A DNA stretch of 37,933 bases from a virus. The position numbers and the translations under genes are program-made. Positions 1 to 8,788 of the stretch are shown here, piece after piece (position 1 is the stretch's first letter; each line of letters begins with the position of its first letter). Location: the IMG/VR virus record IMGVR_UViG_3300015360_001429, positions 1-37,933 of that record, one strand, 5' to 3'. Below the pieces are notes generated by a model that saw only the letters and a list, made by a program, of their open reading frames with translations, had not been told where the DNA came from and made no database searches.

Positions 1-91
1 TGGCGTGATGCGCGTGGGCCTCGTCGCGCTGGAAGCGCAGCGTGTCGATGATGGCCTGGATGTTGAGCTGTTCGGGGGAGAGAGGTTCCAT
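1..91 (-). CDS. Partial CDS, N-terminus of a hypothetical protein
   Basis: Reading leftward from an ATG at 91, thirty codons stay open to the window edge. The peptide starts MEPLSPEQLNIQAII and continues as a polar, helix-forming stretch rich in Asp, Arg and His. The ATG overlaps the stop of the upstream gene as ATGA, the same coupling used at many junctions in this window, which supports a real start. Too little is visible to assign a family. It continues the structural or lysis part of the leftward transcript. Confidence 0.6.
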   Translation of the reverse strand, partial: MEPLSPEQLNIQAIIDTLRFQRDEAHAHHA

Positions 92-786
92 CAGGCGGCA
101 CTCACAAAGTTGGTCCAACCCGTGGTGCCGTTGGTGTTCACATACATGCGGTCGGCTACGCCGGAGCCGTCCGAGCGGATGTACAGCGAGCCCTGCGCCG
201 CCGACAAAGTTGGGACACCGGAACCGAAGAAAACGCCGAGGTTGGCGGTCGTGCCCAACTGAATGCCGCTGCCCGTGGTTCCACCTGCTGGCGTAGCAAC
301 CGCCGCCGCCACGGTCAACTTTGTCAGGCTGCCCCGGAACGCCAAAGCATTCGCCACGTAAAAGTCCATGGACGTAGCGCCGTTGTACTCGATGAAACCG
401 GTGGCGCTTGCGGTGTTCTGGAACAGGATTGCCACAGCAGCAGTACTGCTGAAGATGCGTAGCGGGGTGCCGGTACCAGAAAACGTCGCGCGGAGCGCCC
501 CAAACGATAGGCCGTTGGTCGTCGTGGCCCCTGTCAATGCTGGCGTCGTGGTGTCCCCGTCGGGGAGACGGAGAACGCCTGTGAACGGTTGGTTCGTCCC
601 GTCGAGTCGGGCGTACGTCGCATCCCCGCCGCTCGGCGTCACGATCAGCCGCCCGTTCACGTCCAGCCGCAGCGGGTACTGCTGCCCGTCAATCAGGGTC
701 GGGGCCGCCGCCGTGTACAGCCCCATCGCGGTGAACGGGTTCTGCGCCGGCGGAAACTTCGGTCGTGGCGTGTTGAAATCCGTCAT
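91..786 (-). CDS. Putative phage fibre or virion surface protein, 231 aa
   Basis: I do not recognise a family. The protein is low in Cys and rich in Thr, Gly, Ala and Ser, and has the beta-rich look of phage tail-fibre or decoration proteins. The second half alternates short hydrophobic strands with Gly-Thr turns and ends in a segment reading YIRSDGSG then YVNTNGTTGWTNF. That kind of C-terminal motif is common in phage fibre and tail-collar proteins. An early module, GQQYPLRLDVNG near residues 34-45, resembles a module in the next gene upstream, GQGYPFRMTRDG. Start: ATG at 786 with AGGGTGA upstream, four bases after the previous stop. Role inferred from composition and place at the distal end of the virion operon. 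Confidence 0.55.
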   Translation of the reverse strand: MTDFNTPRPKFPPAQNPFTAMGLYTAAAPTLIDGQQYPLRLDVNGRLIVTPSGGDATYARLDGTNQPFTGVLRLPDGDTTTPALTGATTTNGLSFGALRATFSGTGTPLRIFSSTAAVAILFQNTASATGFIEYNGATSMDFYVANALAFRGSLTKLTVAAAVATPAGGTTGSGIQLGTTANLGVFFGSGVPTLSAAQGSLYIRSDGSGVADRMYVNTNGTTGWTNFVSAA

Positions 787-790
787 GTCG

Positions 791-1078
791 TCACCCTGTT
801 ACAAGATTGCCGCTGGCATCGCAGCGCACCACGTCCATTGTACTGTCCGCGAGGGTCGGCGCGGTCGCCACATACCCCGCCTGCACCGACGCTACTGCCC
901 CGCCCGGCGCCCGGGTCTCCGACGCTACAGCGCCCACTGTTCCGGTGAATCCGGCGGTCTGCACCGCCCCGTCGCGGGTCATCCGGAACGGATAACCCTG
1001 CCCGGCGTTCAGTACCGGGGTCGTCCCGACACAGGCCCCGGTGAGCAGCAGCGGGTTGACATAGACTGGGTTCGGCAT
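791..1078 (-). CDS. Small hypothetical virion-associated protein, 95 aa
   Basis: Unrecognised 95-residue protein, rich in Ala, Thr, Val and Gly. It carries the short module GQGYPFRMTRDG, which looks like GQQYPLRLDVNG in the gene downstream, so the two may share a small beta domain. There is no signal peptide or membrane segment. The start is well supported: GGAGG lies five bases before the ATG at 1078, overlapping the end of the upstream gene. It may be a small fibre or decoration protein cotranscribed with its neighbours; the function is inference from context only. Confidence 0.6.
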   Translation of the reverse strand: MPNPVYVNPLLLTGACVGTTPVLNAGQGYPFRMTRDGAVQTAGFTGTVGAVASETRAPGGAVASVQAGYVATAPTLADSTMDVVRCDASGNLVTG

Positions 1079-1080
1079 CG

Positions 1081-1392
1081 CTACCTCCGGTGCAGGCCGA
1101 CGATCGCCAGCGACAGCAGAGCGAAGCCGCCCTGCAACCAGAGCTGGTGCAGCGACGGCTCTTGGATGATGAGCGCGAGGGCGAAGTTCAGGCTTAGCGC
1201 CACGATGGGCATCAGGTGCCCGGCCAGGGCGACGCTGCGTTGCGACAGGACCTTGAGCAGCAGGCCCAGCAGTTCAACCGCCTTGACCTCGACGACCTCC
1301 TGCCGCGCCGGAGCGGGCGGGGCTGGCGGCGCGCTGGGCAGCGACAGCGCCGACTCGACTTCCTCCTGACGGACCACTTCGAGCCGTGACAT
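1081..1392 (-). CDS. Holin-like small membrane protein, 103 aa
   Basis: The frame is open further upstream, but the ATG at 1392 has a good GGGAG ribosome site and gives a 103-residue product starting MSRLEVVRQEEVE. After a Pro/Ala-rich cytosolic-looking linker (about residues 20-32) there are two hydrophobic segments, roughly residues 55-78 (LMPIVALSLNFALALII) and 82-100 (LWLQGGFALLSLAIVGL). The protein ends in a short basic tail, HRR. Small size, two membrane spans and a charged C-terminus fit class II phage holins, which form the membrane lesion that releases endolysin. No endolysin is visible in this window, so a different small membrane protein remains possible. Confidence 0.5.
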   Translation of the reverse strand: MSRLEVVRQEEVESALSLPSAPPAPPAPARQEVVEVKAVELLGLLLKVLSQRSVALAGHLMPIVALSLNFALALIIQEPSLHQLWLQGGFALLSLAIVGLHRR

Positions 1393-1402
1393 GCGATTCT
1401 CC

Positions 1403-1684
1403 CTAGAAGTTCGGCTTGCTTCCGCCGTCAATGACCGCGAACTTCGGACGGTCGTCCTTGGGCGGCGGCAGTTTCTTGATGGTAGCATAGTAATTGGTCA
1501 GCGCCTTCAGGGCATCGACCGTCTCGTCCAGGGGCAACGGCCGGGCGACTTCCCTGCCGTTGACAATGGTGGGGGCCGGGCACAGCACGGCGTCGGCGAC
1601 CAGCAGCGCGACCTGCTCCATCTTGTCTTTCAGCGTGCCGTCCGCGATTGTGTCCGGCGCGGAGACCTTACGGGTTTTCGCCAT
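1403..1684 (-). CDS. Hypothetical small protein, 93 aa
   Basis: A soluble, mostly helical 93-residue protein with no family I recognise. It opens with a Lys/Arg-rich stretch and has a middle segment reading LPLDETVDALKALTNYYATI. It ends in a Pro/Lys/Asp-rich tail. Its start at 1684 has a strong GGAGGG site and overlaps the end of the large upstream gene by 17 bases, so translation is probably coupled. Its position between the internal virion genes and the holin candidate suggests a late-expressed accessory protein. A small-terminase role was considered, but I see no helix-turn-helix. Confidence 0.55.
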   Translation of the reverse strand: MAKTRKVSAPDTIADGTLKDKMEQVALLVADAVLCPAPTIVNGREVARPLPLDETVDALKALTNYYATIKKLPPPKDDRPKFAVIDGGSKPNF

Positions 1685-4544
1685 CGTCGCCCTCCACCGC
1701 AGTGAGCCCGGCGTTCAGCAGGTAACCGTGCAACTGGCGGATCGCGGTGGCGCGCTCCCGCGGCGTCTTGGCCTGCGTGAGCAGCGTCCGCATCAGGCCG
1801 TAATTGTCGGTCGAGTCGGTGGCGGCGCGGCGCAGCAGGTCGGCGACCGTGGTGATATTCATGGTGCTCAGCATCTTGCGGGCGGCACTGGAGCCGATCC
1901 CCGCCCAGACCAGCGACTGCCCGCCGGTCACCCCGGCCGCCTGTGCGCCGCCGTATGAGCCGGTCAGCCTGGCGAGGACGTCCATCAGCATGCTGGACGA
2001 GCCCGTTATCCGGTCGGCACTCTCCTTGTTCTTCATCGCCGTCTCGATGGTCATGCCGCGGGTGAGCAACTCGCGCATCCGCGTCGCGGTGGCCCCATCG
2101 ACGATGCCGTTCTTCTGCATGACCTGCATGACTGACGGCAGGCCGCGCCCCGGCGGGTTCTCCAGCGCGGCGCTGTAGCGATAGAACGAGAACGTATCGC
2201 CCTCGGCCGCCTCCTTCCGGGCGTAGTCGAACACGGCGGATTGCAACCCCTGTTTGGTGGCGGGGTCGCGGCCGGCAAACCGCGCCAGGGTCGCCAGGCT
2301 GCGGGGCGGATTGCCCGACGCGACGGCCTGCGCCACCGCCAGGGTCGGGTCCGCAAAGCCGGACAGCCGGGCGAACGCGGTGACGTTCTTGTCGGCCAGC
2401 AGCGGGTTGATGACCTTCATCCGTTCTGACAACGCCTTGGTGGCCTGCGCCGCCGAGGTGGCGGTCTTCAGCTCTTCGGCGACCTGCGGGAACCGCGCCA
2501 GGGTCTCGCTGTGCGTCTTAACGAAGCGTAGCAGTTTCGTCGGATTGACCACCCCGTCGGTTACGGTCTCCGAGGCCATCGTGCGGAGAAAGTTTTCCTC
2601 CGCCTGTTGAAACGCCTTGGCGTTCTCCTTGGCGGCGGCGGTACCTTCTTCGCCGAGCTGCGCCGCCCCTTTCGCGCCGGGGAAGTTGACCGCCTCATCG
2701 AGCTGTCTGGTGCGCAGCGCCCCGGCCTCGCGGCCCCCGGCGAAAGCGCGCGACAGCAGCAGCTCCGGCGCGAGGTTATCGCCGCCCTGACGGCTCGTGC
2801 GGGTGGCGTCACGGGCGAATGAGCGGGTGAACACGTCGTTGAGTTCGCGCGACCATGTCCGCGCCGCGTCGTAGGCCGGTTTGCCCGCACCGTAGGCGTC
2901 GAAGTCTTCGAGGATGGCGCCAGCCATGTTGCTGTACCTCCGGGCGTTGATGAAGTCGCCGCCGGCGTTGGCGATGCGGGCGTCGCCGAGATAGTCCGAG
3001 CGCAGCGCGCGCAGTAATTTCATCTTGTCACCGCCGTCGTTGTCTTCCAGCCGCGCGACGGTGGCGGTGAGGCGGTCGACCAGAATCTTGGTGCTAAAGG
3101 TGCCTTCGTTTGTCGGCACCATATCGGCGACCGTCTCATTCCACTTCCGGATGAAGTTGGGGGTCGGGATCGCGATGTCCGACGGCAGCGCGCCCCACAA
3201 GTCCGCCTCGACCTTGCGCGACGCCTTCAGCGCCTCCTGGACTGAGGCGGACGCCTGCACGCTAAGCTCCGACCGCGTCATGCGGTCCGCGGGCGCGACC
3301 AGCGCCATCGCCTCCTGCGCGGTCCGCTCGGCGTCATCCAGCCGCTTTTGCAGCAGGGTGTTGAAATACCGGGTCCGCAACTCGGCGGCGTGCTGGAGCA
3401 CCTGCGGGTCGCTGCTCCCCGCCATCTTGTCCAGCGCGCCCTCGATGACCTCGCGGGCCTGCCGGCCGGCGATCTCTACGTCGGTGGAGAACTTGCGGTT
3501 CTCCCTGCCAAGGAAGTTCTCCAGCGTCATCAAGGTGCGGCTGCCGGTCCTCTGCCCGGCGGTCGTGGCGACGCCGGGGATGTCGGCCTTGGCCAGTATA
3601 TCGACCAACTGCTGCGGGTCCTCGCCGTAGGTTGCCAGGTTCTTTTCCAGTTCCGCCCCGGCGCGGCGCGTCTGCGCGCTCTGGCGCGGGTCCACCGCGC
3701 TCAACGCCCGGCCGGCCGCGCCCTTAAGCGAGGGGGCGAAATGGATCAGCACGCTGCCTGGGTTGATGAGGCCGGCGGCACCCTCGGCGAGCGCCCGATG
3801 CAACGGTTCGTCGGGGGACATCGACTCCGAAATGAAAGCGGCTTCGCTGGAGTACAGACCGCGTCCCGACTCGGCCGCCGCGAAGCCGAGTGGATGCGCC
3901 CGGGCGGATTCTCCGATACCGGTAATCGCGCGGCCGACTGGCCCTGCGGCTTTGACTACCGGCAGCGCCGCCGCAAACGGTGTCGGGGCGATAGACGAGC
4001 CGAAGGTGTCGCCGGCCACATAAGCCGCTCGCGCGTCCGGAGCCATCTCGTTATAGTCGGCGCCGCCAAGTTTCTTCGACACCTCCTGGGCCGCTTCTCC
4101 GGCCTTGTAGCCCGCATAACTACCGCCCAGCACGCCGAGCGCGCCGCCCGCGATGGCGCCCAACGGGCCGAGAAACGGCGCGCCCAACGCGGCGCCTATC
4201 TTGCCACCGGCGATGGCCCCGCCGATCATTGGCGCGGTCTTGGTCGCGCCCGCCACCGCGCCGGTCGCCGCCTGACTCATAAAACCCTTGGTGTTCTTCA
4301 GCCCGGCCAGTTCCGCCACGATGTCGTTGTCCGTCAGGCCCGCCGCCCGCGCCGCCTTGACATCGTAGTTCTTCTTCCCGCCGAGGAAGTCGGCGATCTC
4401 GTTGAGCGGGACCTCGGCCTTCAGCGCGGCGTTGATGTCGTACTCCATCCTGGGTTCCGGCGCGGGTGCGAAGGTGCGGTCCCCCGCTTGGCGCGGCACA
4501 CCGGTCAGCGACTCCGGCAGTTCGAGGGTGTCGGCCTCGCTCAT
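1668..4544 (-). CDS. Large internal virion / DNA-ejection-type protein, 958 aa
   Basis: Residues about 34-85 hold two short helical modules (PLNEIADFLGG and LTDNDIVAELAG), the kind of peptide repeat seen in large phage internal proteins. Residues about 92-150 form a long Gly/Ala glycine-zipper stretch, for example IGGAIAGGKIGAALGAPFLG, which could insert in a membrane. The remaining 800 residues are charged and predicted helical. Podovirus internal virion proteins leave the capsid during infection and form a conduit through the envelope; size, glycine zipper, helical body and the two similar neighbours upstream fit that role. No lysozyme or protease motif was seen. The start overlaps the previous stop as ATGA. 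A tape-measure protein is the main alternative. Confidence 0.6.
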   Translation of the reverse strand: MSEADTLELPESLTGVPRQAGDRTFAPAPEPRMEYDINAALKAEVPLNEIADFLGGKKNYDVKAARAAGLTDNDIVAELAGLKNTKGFMSQAATGAVAGATKTAPMIGGAIAGGKIGAALGAPFLGPLGAIAGGALGVLGGSYAGYKAGEAAQEVSKKLGGADYNEMAPDARAAYVAGDTFGSSIAPTPFAAALPVVKAAGPVGRAITGIGESARAHPLGFAAAESGRGLYSSEAAFISESMSPDEPLHRALAEGAAGLINPGSVLIHFAPSLKGAAGRALSAVDPRQSAQTRRAGAELEKNLATYGEDPQQLVDILAKADIPGVATTAGQRTGSRTLMTLENFLGRENRKFSTDVEIAGRQAREVIEGALDKMAGSSDPQVLQHAAELRTRYFNTLLQKRLDDAERTAQEAMALVAPADRMTRSELSVQASASVQEALKASRKVEADLWGALPSDIAIPTPNFIRKWNETVADMVPTNEGTFSTKILVDRLTATVARLEDNDGGDKMKLLRALRSDYLGDARIANAGGDFINARRYSNMAGAILEDFDAYGAGKPAYDAARTWSRELNDVFTRSFARDATRTSRQGGDNLAPELLLSRAFAGGREAGALRTRQLDEAVNFPGAKGAAQLGEEGTAAAKENAKAFQQAEENFLRTMASETVTDGVVNPTKLLRFVKTHSETLARFPQVAEELKTATSAAQATKALSERMKVINPLLADKNVTAFARLSGFADPTLAVAQAVASGNPPRSLATLARFAGRDPATKQGLQSAVFDYARKEAAEGDTFSFYRYSAALENPPGRGLPSVMQVMQKNGIVDGATATRMRELLTRGMTIETAMKNKESADRITGSSSMLMDVLARLTGSYGGAQAAGVTGGQSLVWAGIGSSAARKMLSTMNITTVADLLRRAATDSTDNYGLMRTLLTQAKTPRERATAIRQLHGYLLNAGLTAVEGDDGENP

Positions 4545-6781
4545 TTCTTGGCCCGATAAAAGTCAGCCGCGTTGGCCTTGGGACCTTTAGCACGCATCGA
4601 GTACTCCCCGATGACCGTCTCGTAGTCGGCCGCCACCCCGAGCAGCGCCTGCCGCTTCACCCGGGCGTCGGTGACCTGCTTCTGGGTCGCCTTCTCCGGC
4701 GCCGCGATAATCGCTTTTGTCTGATCGACCTGCCGCATGATGTTCAGATAGGTCTGGTTAAATTTGTCGAGCGCCTCGGGGTCGCCGCTGAAAAACTTCG
4801 CCGGGGACACCGTCAGCGACTCATTGAGCTTCAACTGATAGTTCGACGGCTTGCCCCCGACCTCGTTTTGCAGCAGGGACATGGTGCGCTTTTGCAGGTC
4901 GTTCAGCGCGATGGTGGCCTTCTGCATCTCGGGGAACGGGGCAACCCCGCCGAACGCGCCGATAATCGTATTGACGTGGCCGCCGAGATACGAGGCCGCG
5001 CCGGTGGCCTCGGTCAGGTCGGTGTTCGCCGTTGGCATAATCGACCTGACACCGGCCTGTTGCGCTTCGGTCTGGGGGGCGGCGGACGCGGTCGGGGCCG
5101 CTACAGTGGGGGCAGCGTCCGGAGCCGCCGGGGCGGACGCAGCACCCGGCCCAATTGCGGGCGCGACCGGGGCGGCGGCGGGCGCACCCGGCGCGCCGGG
5201 GAACGTCGGCATCTGGGAAAATCCCTTCGTCGGGTCCCATTTCGCCTCGGGAGCCTTGGACGCCGTACTGCGCGTCGAGTTCACATAGCGCCATATTTCG
5301 GCAACTTGCCGCGGTGTCAATTCGGTCTGGTTGGTTTCCTCCAGTTTCTGCTGCTTGATCGTATCGAAAAGCTGGTTGGACCGTGCGTCGATCGCGCCCT
5401 GGGTGGAGAACGCGCCTGCCGCCTTCTGCTGCAACTCGATCATCTCGGCGGCCGACAGTTCCGGCGCATGGCCCGGCGTCGCCAGCCGCTCCCGCGCCAA
5501 CGTATCGAAAACGTCCTTTTGGCTTCTCCACTTGGTATCCGCCGCACCGGCCCCATGCCGGTCCAGTTCGACAAACTTCTTCTGCGTCTCATCTGGCGTC
5601 GGCGGCCGGCCGTTCTCGGCGGCGAACGCCGCCTTCCAGCTATTCAGCAGCGAAACCTTCTCCGCGTCCCACGTCGGGTTGGTGGCGCGGTACGAACGCT
5701 CGACTTCTTCCCGGATAGCGCGCTCGCCGGCGGTATCGAGCGGTGGCTTGCCCTCGGCGGCCAGCGCGTCGTTGGTCTCTCTCACCGCCTTGGCGACGTC
5801 GTCTATCTTCTGCCGCTCGCGCATCGCGGCACCGCTCATCGCCCCGCCGCGCGACCCCAGCCCGTAGCGGTTGGCGTTCAGTTCCCGCAGGAAGTTCTGT
5901 TCCTCCGGCAGGTCCATCGGCGGCTCGCCGGCCTTGAAGCGCCGCGCGTTCTCGCGCGCCATCATCACCCCGGGGTCGTCCATCGCCTGCTGCTGGCGCA
6001 GAAAGAACTCGTCCATCTTCAGGCGGCGGTCCTGGTAGTTGTTCACCGCCGCGGTCTGGTCGGTCAGCATGCCATGCCAGATTTGCGCGTCGCCGGTTCG
6101 CAGCGCCGCCAGCATCTGGTCGTCCTTGGTCGCCAGGGCGGTCAGCTCGATCTGTTTCATCAGCCCGGCCTCATCGCCGGAGAACTTGTCCTGCGTCAGC
6201 TTGTAGGCGTCGGTGCGCCACTTCATCAGGTCTTCGAGGTGCTTGGACTGGTTGCGCCACTGGTCGACGTTCAGCTTGTAGTCCTCGATGTTGCGGCTGT
6301 GCATCGCCTCCATCGCCCCGGCCGCCGCGTCCAGGGAGGCGGTGAGCGGCCGGCGGGTCAACATGCCGCCCATGATGCCCAGCGCCGTAGCGAACGAGCC
6401 GAAGTTCTGCAACGGATTGTCGGAAGTGTAGGTCGGCGCGTCCCTGGGCTTGAACGCGGTGAGATCGGGCGGCTGCGGTCGGTCCTGCTGCAACTGGGTG
6501 TAGCGGTCCACCAGCGGCTTGCGTGCTTCGCGCGCGGTCTCGATGTTGCGGGTCGCCGCGGCGCTCTGGTCCAACGCTGCCTGCGACGCCGCCGTCGCCC
6601 CGGCGCGGGTCGTGGCCAATTGACCCGGGCTGTACGGCGCGCCGCCGGCCGGAGCCGCGCCCAGCGCCGTCCCGGCAAGATCGACCTTCAGGTCGTCGTT
6701 GGCCGGGGCCGCGGGTACGACAGCCGGAGGACCGTCGGGATCGACCTCGACATCCGCCTCGGTGGGTTGTGCCGACGCCAC
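4541..6781 (-). CDS. Internal virion / ejection-type protein, 746 aa
   Basis: Large soluble protein, mostly helical, rich in Gln, Ala, Lys and Glu. A long charged central region (about 190-450) looks coiled-coil-like, with runs such as RDRRLKMDEFFLRQQQ-type helices. A low-complexity Pro/Ala linker (about 525-580) separates it from a C-terminal helical domain. It starts with GTG at 6781 directly after the upstream stop, with AGG about nine bases before it. It overlaps the next gene as ATGA. With its neighbours on both sides it forms a three-gene block of the size and order typical of podovirus internal core proteins. No enzyme motif is visible, so the assignment rests on context and composition. 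Confidence 0.55.
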   Translation of the reverse strand: MASAQPTEADVEVDPDGPPAVVPAAPANDDLKVDLAGTALGAAPAGGAPYSPGQLATTRAGATAASQAALDQSAAATRNIETAREARKPLVDRYTQLQQDRPQPPDLTAFKPRDAPTYTSDNPLQNFGSFATALGIMGGMLTRRPLTASLDAAAGAMEAMHSRNIEDYKLNVDQWRNQSKHLEDLMKWRTDAYKLTQDKFSGDEAGLMKQIELTALATKDDQMLAALRTGDAQIWHGMLTDQTAAVNNYQDRRLKMDEFFLRQQQAMDDPGVMMARENARRFKAGEPPMDLPEEQNFLRELNANRYGLGSRGGAMSGAAMRERQKIDDVAKAVRETNDALAAEGKPPLDTAGERAIREEVERSYRATNPTWDAEKVSLLNSWKAAFAAENGRPPTPDETQKKFVELDRHGAGAADTKWRSQKDVFDTLARERLATPGHAPELSAAEMIELQQKAAGAFSTQGAIDARSNQLFDTIKQQKLEETNQTELTPRQVAEIWRYVNSTRSTASKAPEAKWDPTKGFSQMPTFPGAPGAPAAAPVAPAIGPGAASAPAAPDAAPTVAAPTASAAPQTEAQQAGVRSIMPTANTDLTEATGAASYLGGHVNTIIGAFGGVAPFPEMQKATIALNDLQKRTMSLLQNEVGGKPSNYQLKLNESLTVSPAKFFSGDPEALDKFNQTYLNIMRQVDQTKAIIAAPEKATQKQVTDARVKRQALLGVAADYETVIGEYSMRAKGPKANAADFYRAKK

Positions 6782-7873
6782 TTAGGCGGCCTGACGCGCG
6801 GTGCCGCCGGCCGCAGCCGCCGCGAACCGGGTGATCGAGTTGGCCAGCGCGCGGTCGTCCTGCATCGCCTGCCTCAATACCTCGCCGTAGAGACGGCTGG
6901 ACAATTGCGTATCGGCGAAGCCGGCCTGCGCCAGTTGCGAGCCAACGGTGAAGCCCTTGATCTGCGCCTGGTTGGCGGCGTTCTGGAGTGCCTGCTGCTC
7001 CATGGTGGAGCCGGACAGGCCCATGCCGGCGAACTGCTGGCGGATTTGCGCCTGCGCCGCCTTGGTCGCGGCGTCGATGGTGGCCTGCGCCCCGGCCGGC
7101 AGCACCCCCTTGTCGAGGGCATCCTGGCGGGCCTGCCCCCGGGCGTCGATACGGTCGGCGCGGGCCAGCATGTCGGCCTGCAACTTGTTGGCGTCCGGGC
7201 CCTTGGGTGCGCCGAACGCCTGATAGGCCAGCGCCCCGGCGGGCAGGAGAATATTGGCGTTGTTGCCGAGCACCTTGCCCGCGCCGCCGATGGACGGGTC
7301 GGCCATGAAGTTATCGACACTGGTTGGAGCCCCGCCGGCCGGCGCAGCGCCGACCGCCGTCCGCGCCGCCGCGCCGGGGACATCCTGCAAATTGATCGGC
7401 ATCTCGGTCGGGGCAAAGTCCGCGCCGTAGGCGGTGCCGGTGGCGCTGCTGGCAGCGTTGTCAAGCATCGCCGTCTCGCCGAAGGGGTCGTAGACATCGC
7501 CCGGCGCGCCGATGCCACCGGGAGTGCCGAGAGCCGCCGGGGCCGCGTCCAGGGCGGCGGAGAACGGGGCCGCGCCGTCACTGGCCAGCACCGGGTCCAG
7601 CCCGTGGCCGACACCGAAGGTCGAGGTCCCGGGGCCGCCCTTGGACGTGCCGAAGCCGTCGAACAGCTTGGACACGCCGGCGGAGGCGTCGCTGAACGCC
7701 GAGGTCAGCCCGGTGCCGGCCTCGTCGAACGCGGTGCCGGCGAAGTCTGCCGCGCCGCCTAACGCGGTGCCGGCGAAGTCTGCCGCGCCGTCGAACGCCC
7801 CGGACACGGCGTCGCCGGCGTCCCCAAGAAAGCCACCCAGCCGGGCAAGAAGTTCTTCGAAGCCAAACGGCAT
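6782..7873 (-). CDS. Internal virion protein with N-terminal Gly/Ala repeats, 363 aa
   Basis: The first 75 residues are an amphipathic Gly/Ala/Asp/Phe repeat region with a duplicated 11-residue unit (GGAADFAGTAL, then a near copy); the DNA repeat is perfect over 30 bases. The centre is Pro/Ala-rich. The last 140 residues form a helical domain with RADRIDARGQARQDALDKG and a Met/Gln-rich segment (FAGMGLSGSTMEQQALQNA). That C-terminal pattern is typical of small podovirus internal or ejection proteins encoded before the larger ones. The start ATG at 7873 follows GGAGG in the upstream spacer. Role inferred; the fold cannot be confirmed by eye. Confidence 0.55.
   Translation of the reverse strand: MPFGFEELLARLGGFLGDAGDAVSGAFDGAADFAGTALGGAADFAGTAFDEAGTGLTSAFSDASAGVSKLFDGFGTSKGGPGTSTFGVGHGLDPVLASDGAAPFSAALDAAPAALGTPGGIGAPGDVYDPFGETAMLDNAASSATGTAYGADFAPTEMPINLQDVPGAAARTAVGAAPAGGAPTSVDNFMADPSIGGAGKVLGNNANILLPAGALAYQAFGAPKGPDANKLQADMLARADRIDARGQARQDALDKGVLPAGAQATIDAATKAAQAQIRQQFAGMGLSGSTMEQQALQNAANQAQIKGFTVGSQLAQAGFADTQLSSRLYGEVLRQAMQDDRALANSITRFAAAAAGGTARQAA
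7728..7790 (-). repeat. 30-base direct repeat inside a virion gene, period 33
   Basis: The same 30 bases (starting AACGCGGTGCCGGCGAAG) are present at 7728-7757 and 7761-7790, three bases apart. They encode the duplicated 11-residue Gly/Ala/Phe unit near the N-terminus of the 363-residue internal protein. The period is a multiple of three, so the frame is kept. It is a recent in-frame duplication by the look of its perfect identity. Confidence 0.85.
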
Positions 7874-7883
7874 GGTGGGCCTC

Positions 7884-8447
7884 CTACGGACCGCGCTGGG
7901 TCATCTCGACACTATACAGGGATTCCTTCTTGACTTTGTAGCCTTTTTGCAGGTTGTTCATCGCCGGCTGGACATGCAGCATGGCGGCGTCACTGTCGAG
8001 ATTGAACAGGAAGCGCCGCGCCCCGATGGACGCCGCCCAGTCCTCGGCGAAGCGGTACAGCAGCGTCGCCTCGTCGTTGTTCGGCGCGCGGGAGCGCACG
8101 AAATCCTCGGCCACTTTCAGCCCGTCGCGGCGGTCCCGTGCGGCCACGAACAGCCCGGCGACCATCGAGGTTCGCACCAGCAGGCTGCGCGGGTCGGTCA
8201 TGGCGGCGCGGATGTCGGCGACGGTGTGGTCGTCGGACATGTCCGGCCACGCCTTGCGCAGCGTCGGCAGCAGCCACGACAGCAGGTCGTCCATCTCGGA
8301 GAGCTGCGGACGCCAGACCTTCGGCGCGATGACCGCGGCCGCCTGCGCCATGTGCGGCAGTTTCCACGGAATCGGTTCCTCGACCGGCGGCGCGGCCGGG
8401 CCGGGGTCGTTCCGCTTGATGGTTAACGCCGGTGATTGCTGCGCCAT
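7884..8447 (-). CDS. Possible GNAT-like protein in the virion operon, 187 aa
   Basis: The frame is open far upstream, but an ATG at 8447 with TGAGG eight bases before it gives a 187-residue product starting MAQQSPALTIKRNDP and overlaps no neighbour. The second half has a strand LLVRTSMVAGLFVAARD, a helix LKVAEDFVRS, then GARRFLFNLDSD, AMLHVQPAMNNLQKGYK and a closing strand SLYSVEM. That order (strand, helix, strand, helix ending in a Gly-Tyr turn, strand) is like the C-terminal half of GNAT acetyltransferases, and GNAT-like proteins occur among podovirus internal virion genes. The acetyl-CoA loop (R/Q-x-x-G-x-G/A) is not clear, so it may be an inactive relative or unrelated. Confidence 0.45.
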   Translation of the reverse strand: MAQQSPALTIKRNDPGPAAPPVEEPIPWKLPHMAQAAAVIAPKVWRPQLSEMDDLLSWLLPTLRKAWPDMSDDHTVADIRAAMTDPRSLLVRTSMVAGLFVAARDRRDGLKVAEDFVRSRAPNNDEATLLYRFAEDWAASIGARRFLFNLDSDAAMLHVQPAMNNLQKGYKVKKESLYSVEMTQRGP

Positions 8448-8455
8448 GAAGTGCC

Positions 8456-8788
8456 TCAGATGTTGAGAATCAAATTGGCCTTGTAGTGCTCCTGGACGTG
8501 AATCTGTACCCACGCCTCCAGGCCGCGCTCGTCGTTGAAGTCGATGCCGGTAAGGTCCAGCCCGGCGATGCCCAGCACGCCGTTCATCTGGTTGTGCATG
8601 GCCTGGTGCCGCCGCGCCCAGCCCGGCACGTCGCCCGACGGGATCGGGTTGACGACGAAGCGTTCGAGGGTCGGGCCGCCCTGTAGGCGGATGGCGTCGA
8701 TGATGTGGAGATGCTCGGCGTCGTTGTTGAACGCAAACTGGTCCCGCGACGGGTTGTTGCGCGGGATGTTGAACAGGGCGGCGAGCAT
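8456..8788 (-). CDS. Hypothetical virion-operon protein, 110 aa
   Basis: Small soluble protein starting MLAALFNIPRNNPSRDQF. The middle has NPIPSGDVPGWARRHQAMH followed by a hydrophobic turn and the acidic segment LDLTGIDFNDERGLEAW. It ends in a basic and hydrophobic tail, HYKANLILNI. I recognise no family. It starts with ATG overlapping the previous stop as ATGA, and its position between two probable internal or connector genes makes a small virion protein or assembly factor most likely. No membrane segment or signal peptide. Confidence 0.55.
   Translation of the reverse strand: MLAALFNIPRNNPSRDQFAFNNDAEHLHIIDAIRLQGGPTLERFVVNPIPSGDVPGWARRHQAMHNQMNGVLGIAGLDLTGIDFNDERGLEAWVQIHVQEHYKANLILNI

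Noticed and set aside
4466-7762. Very long plus-strand open frame (about 1,100 codons)
   Set aside because: It lies opposite three well-supported leftward genes, is rich in Arg/Gly/Leu in the way of an antisense frame in GC-rich DNA, and has no recognisable domain or sensible start.
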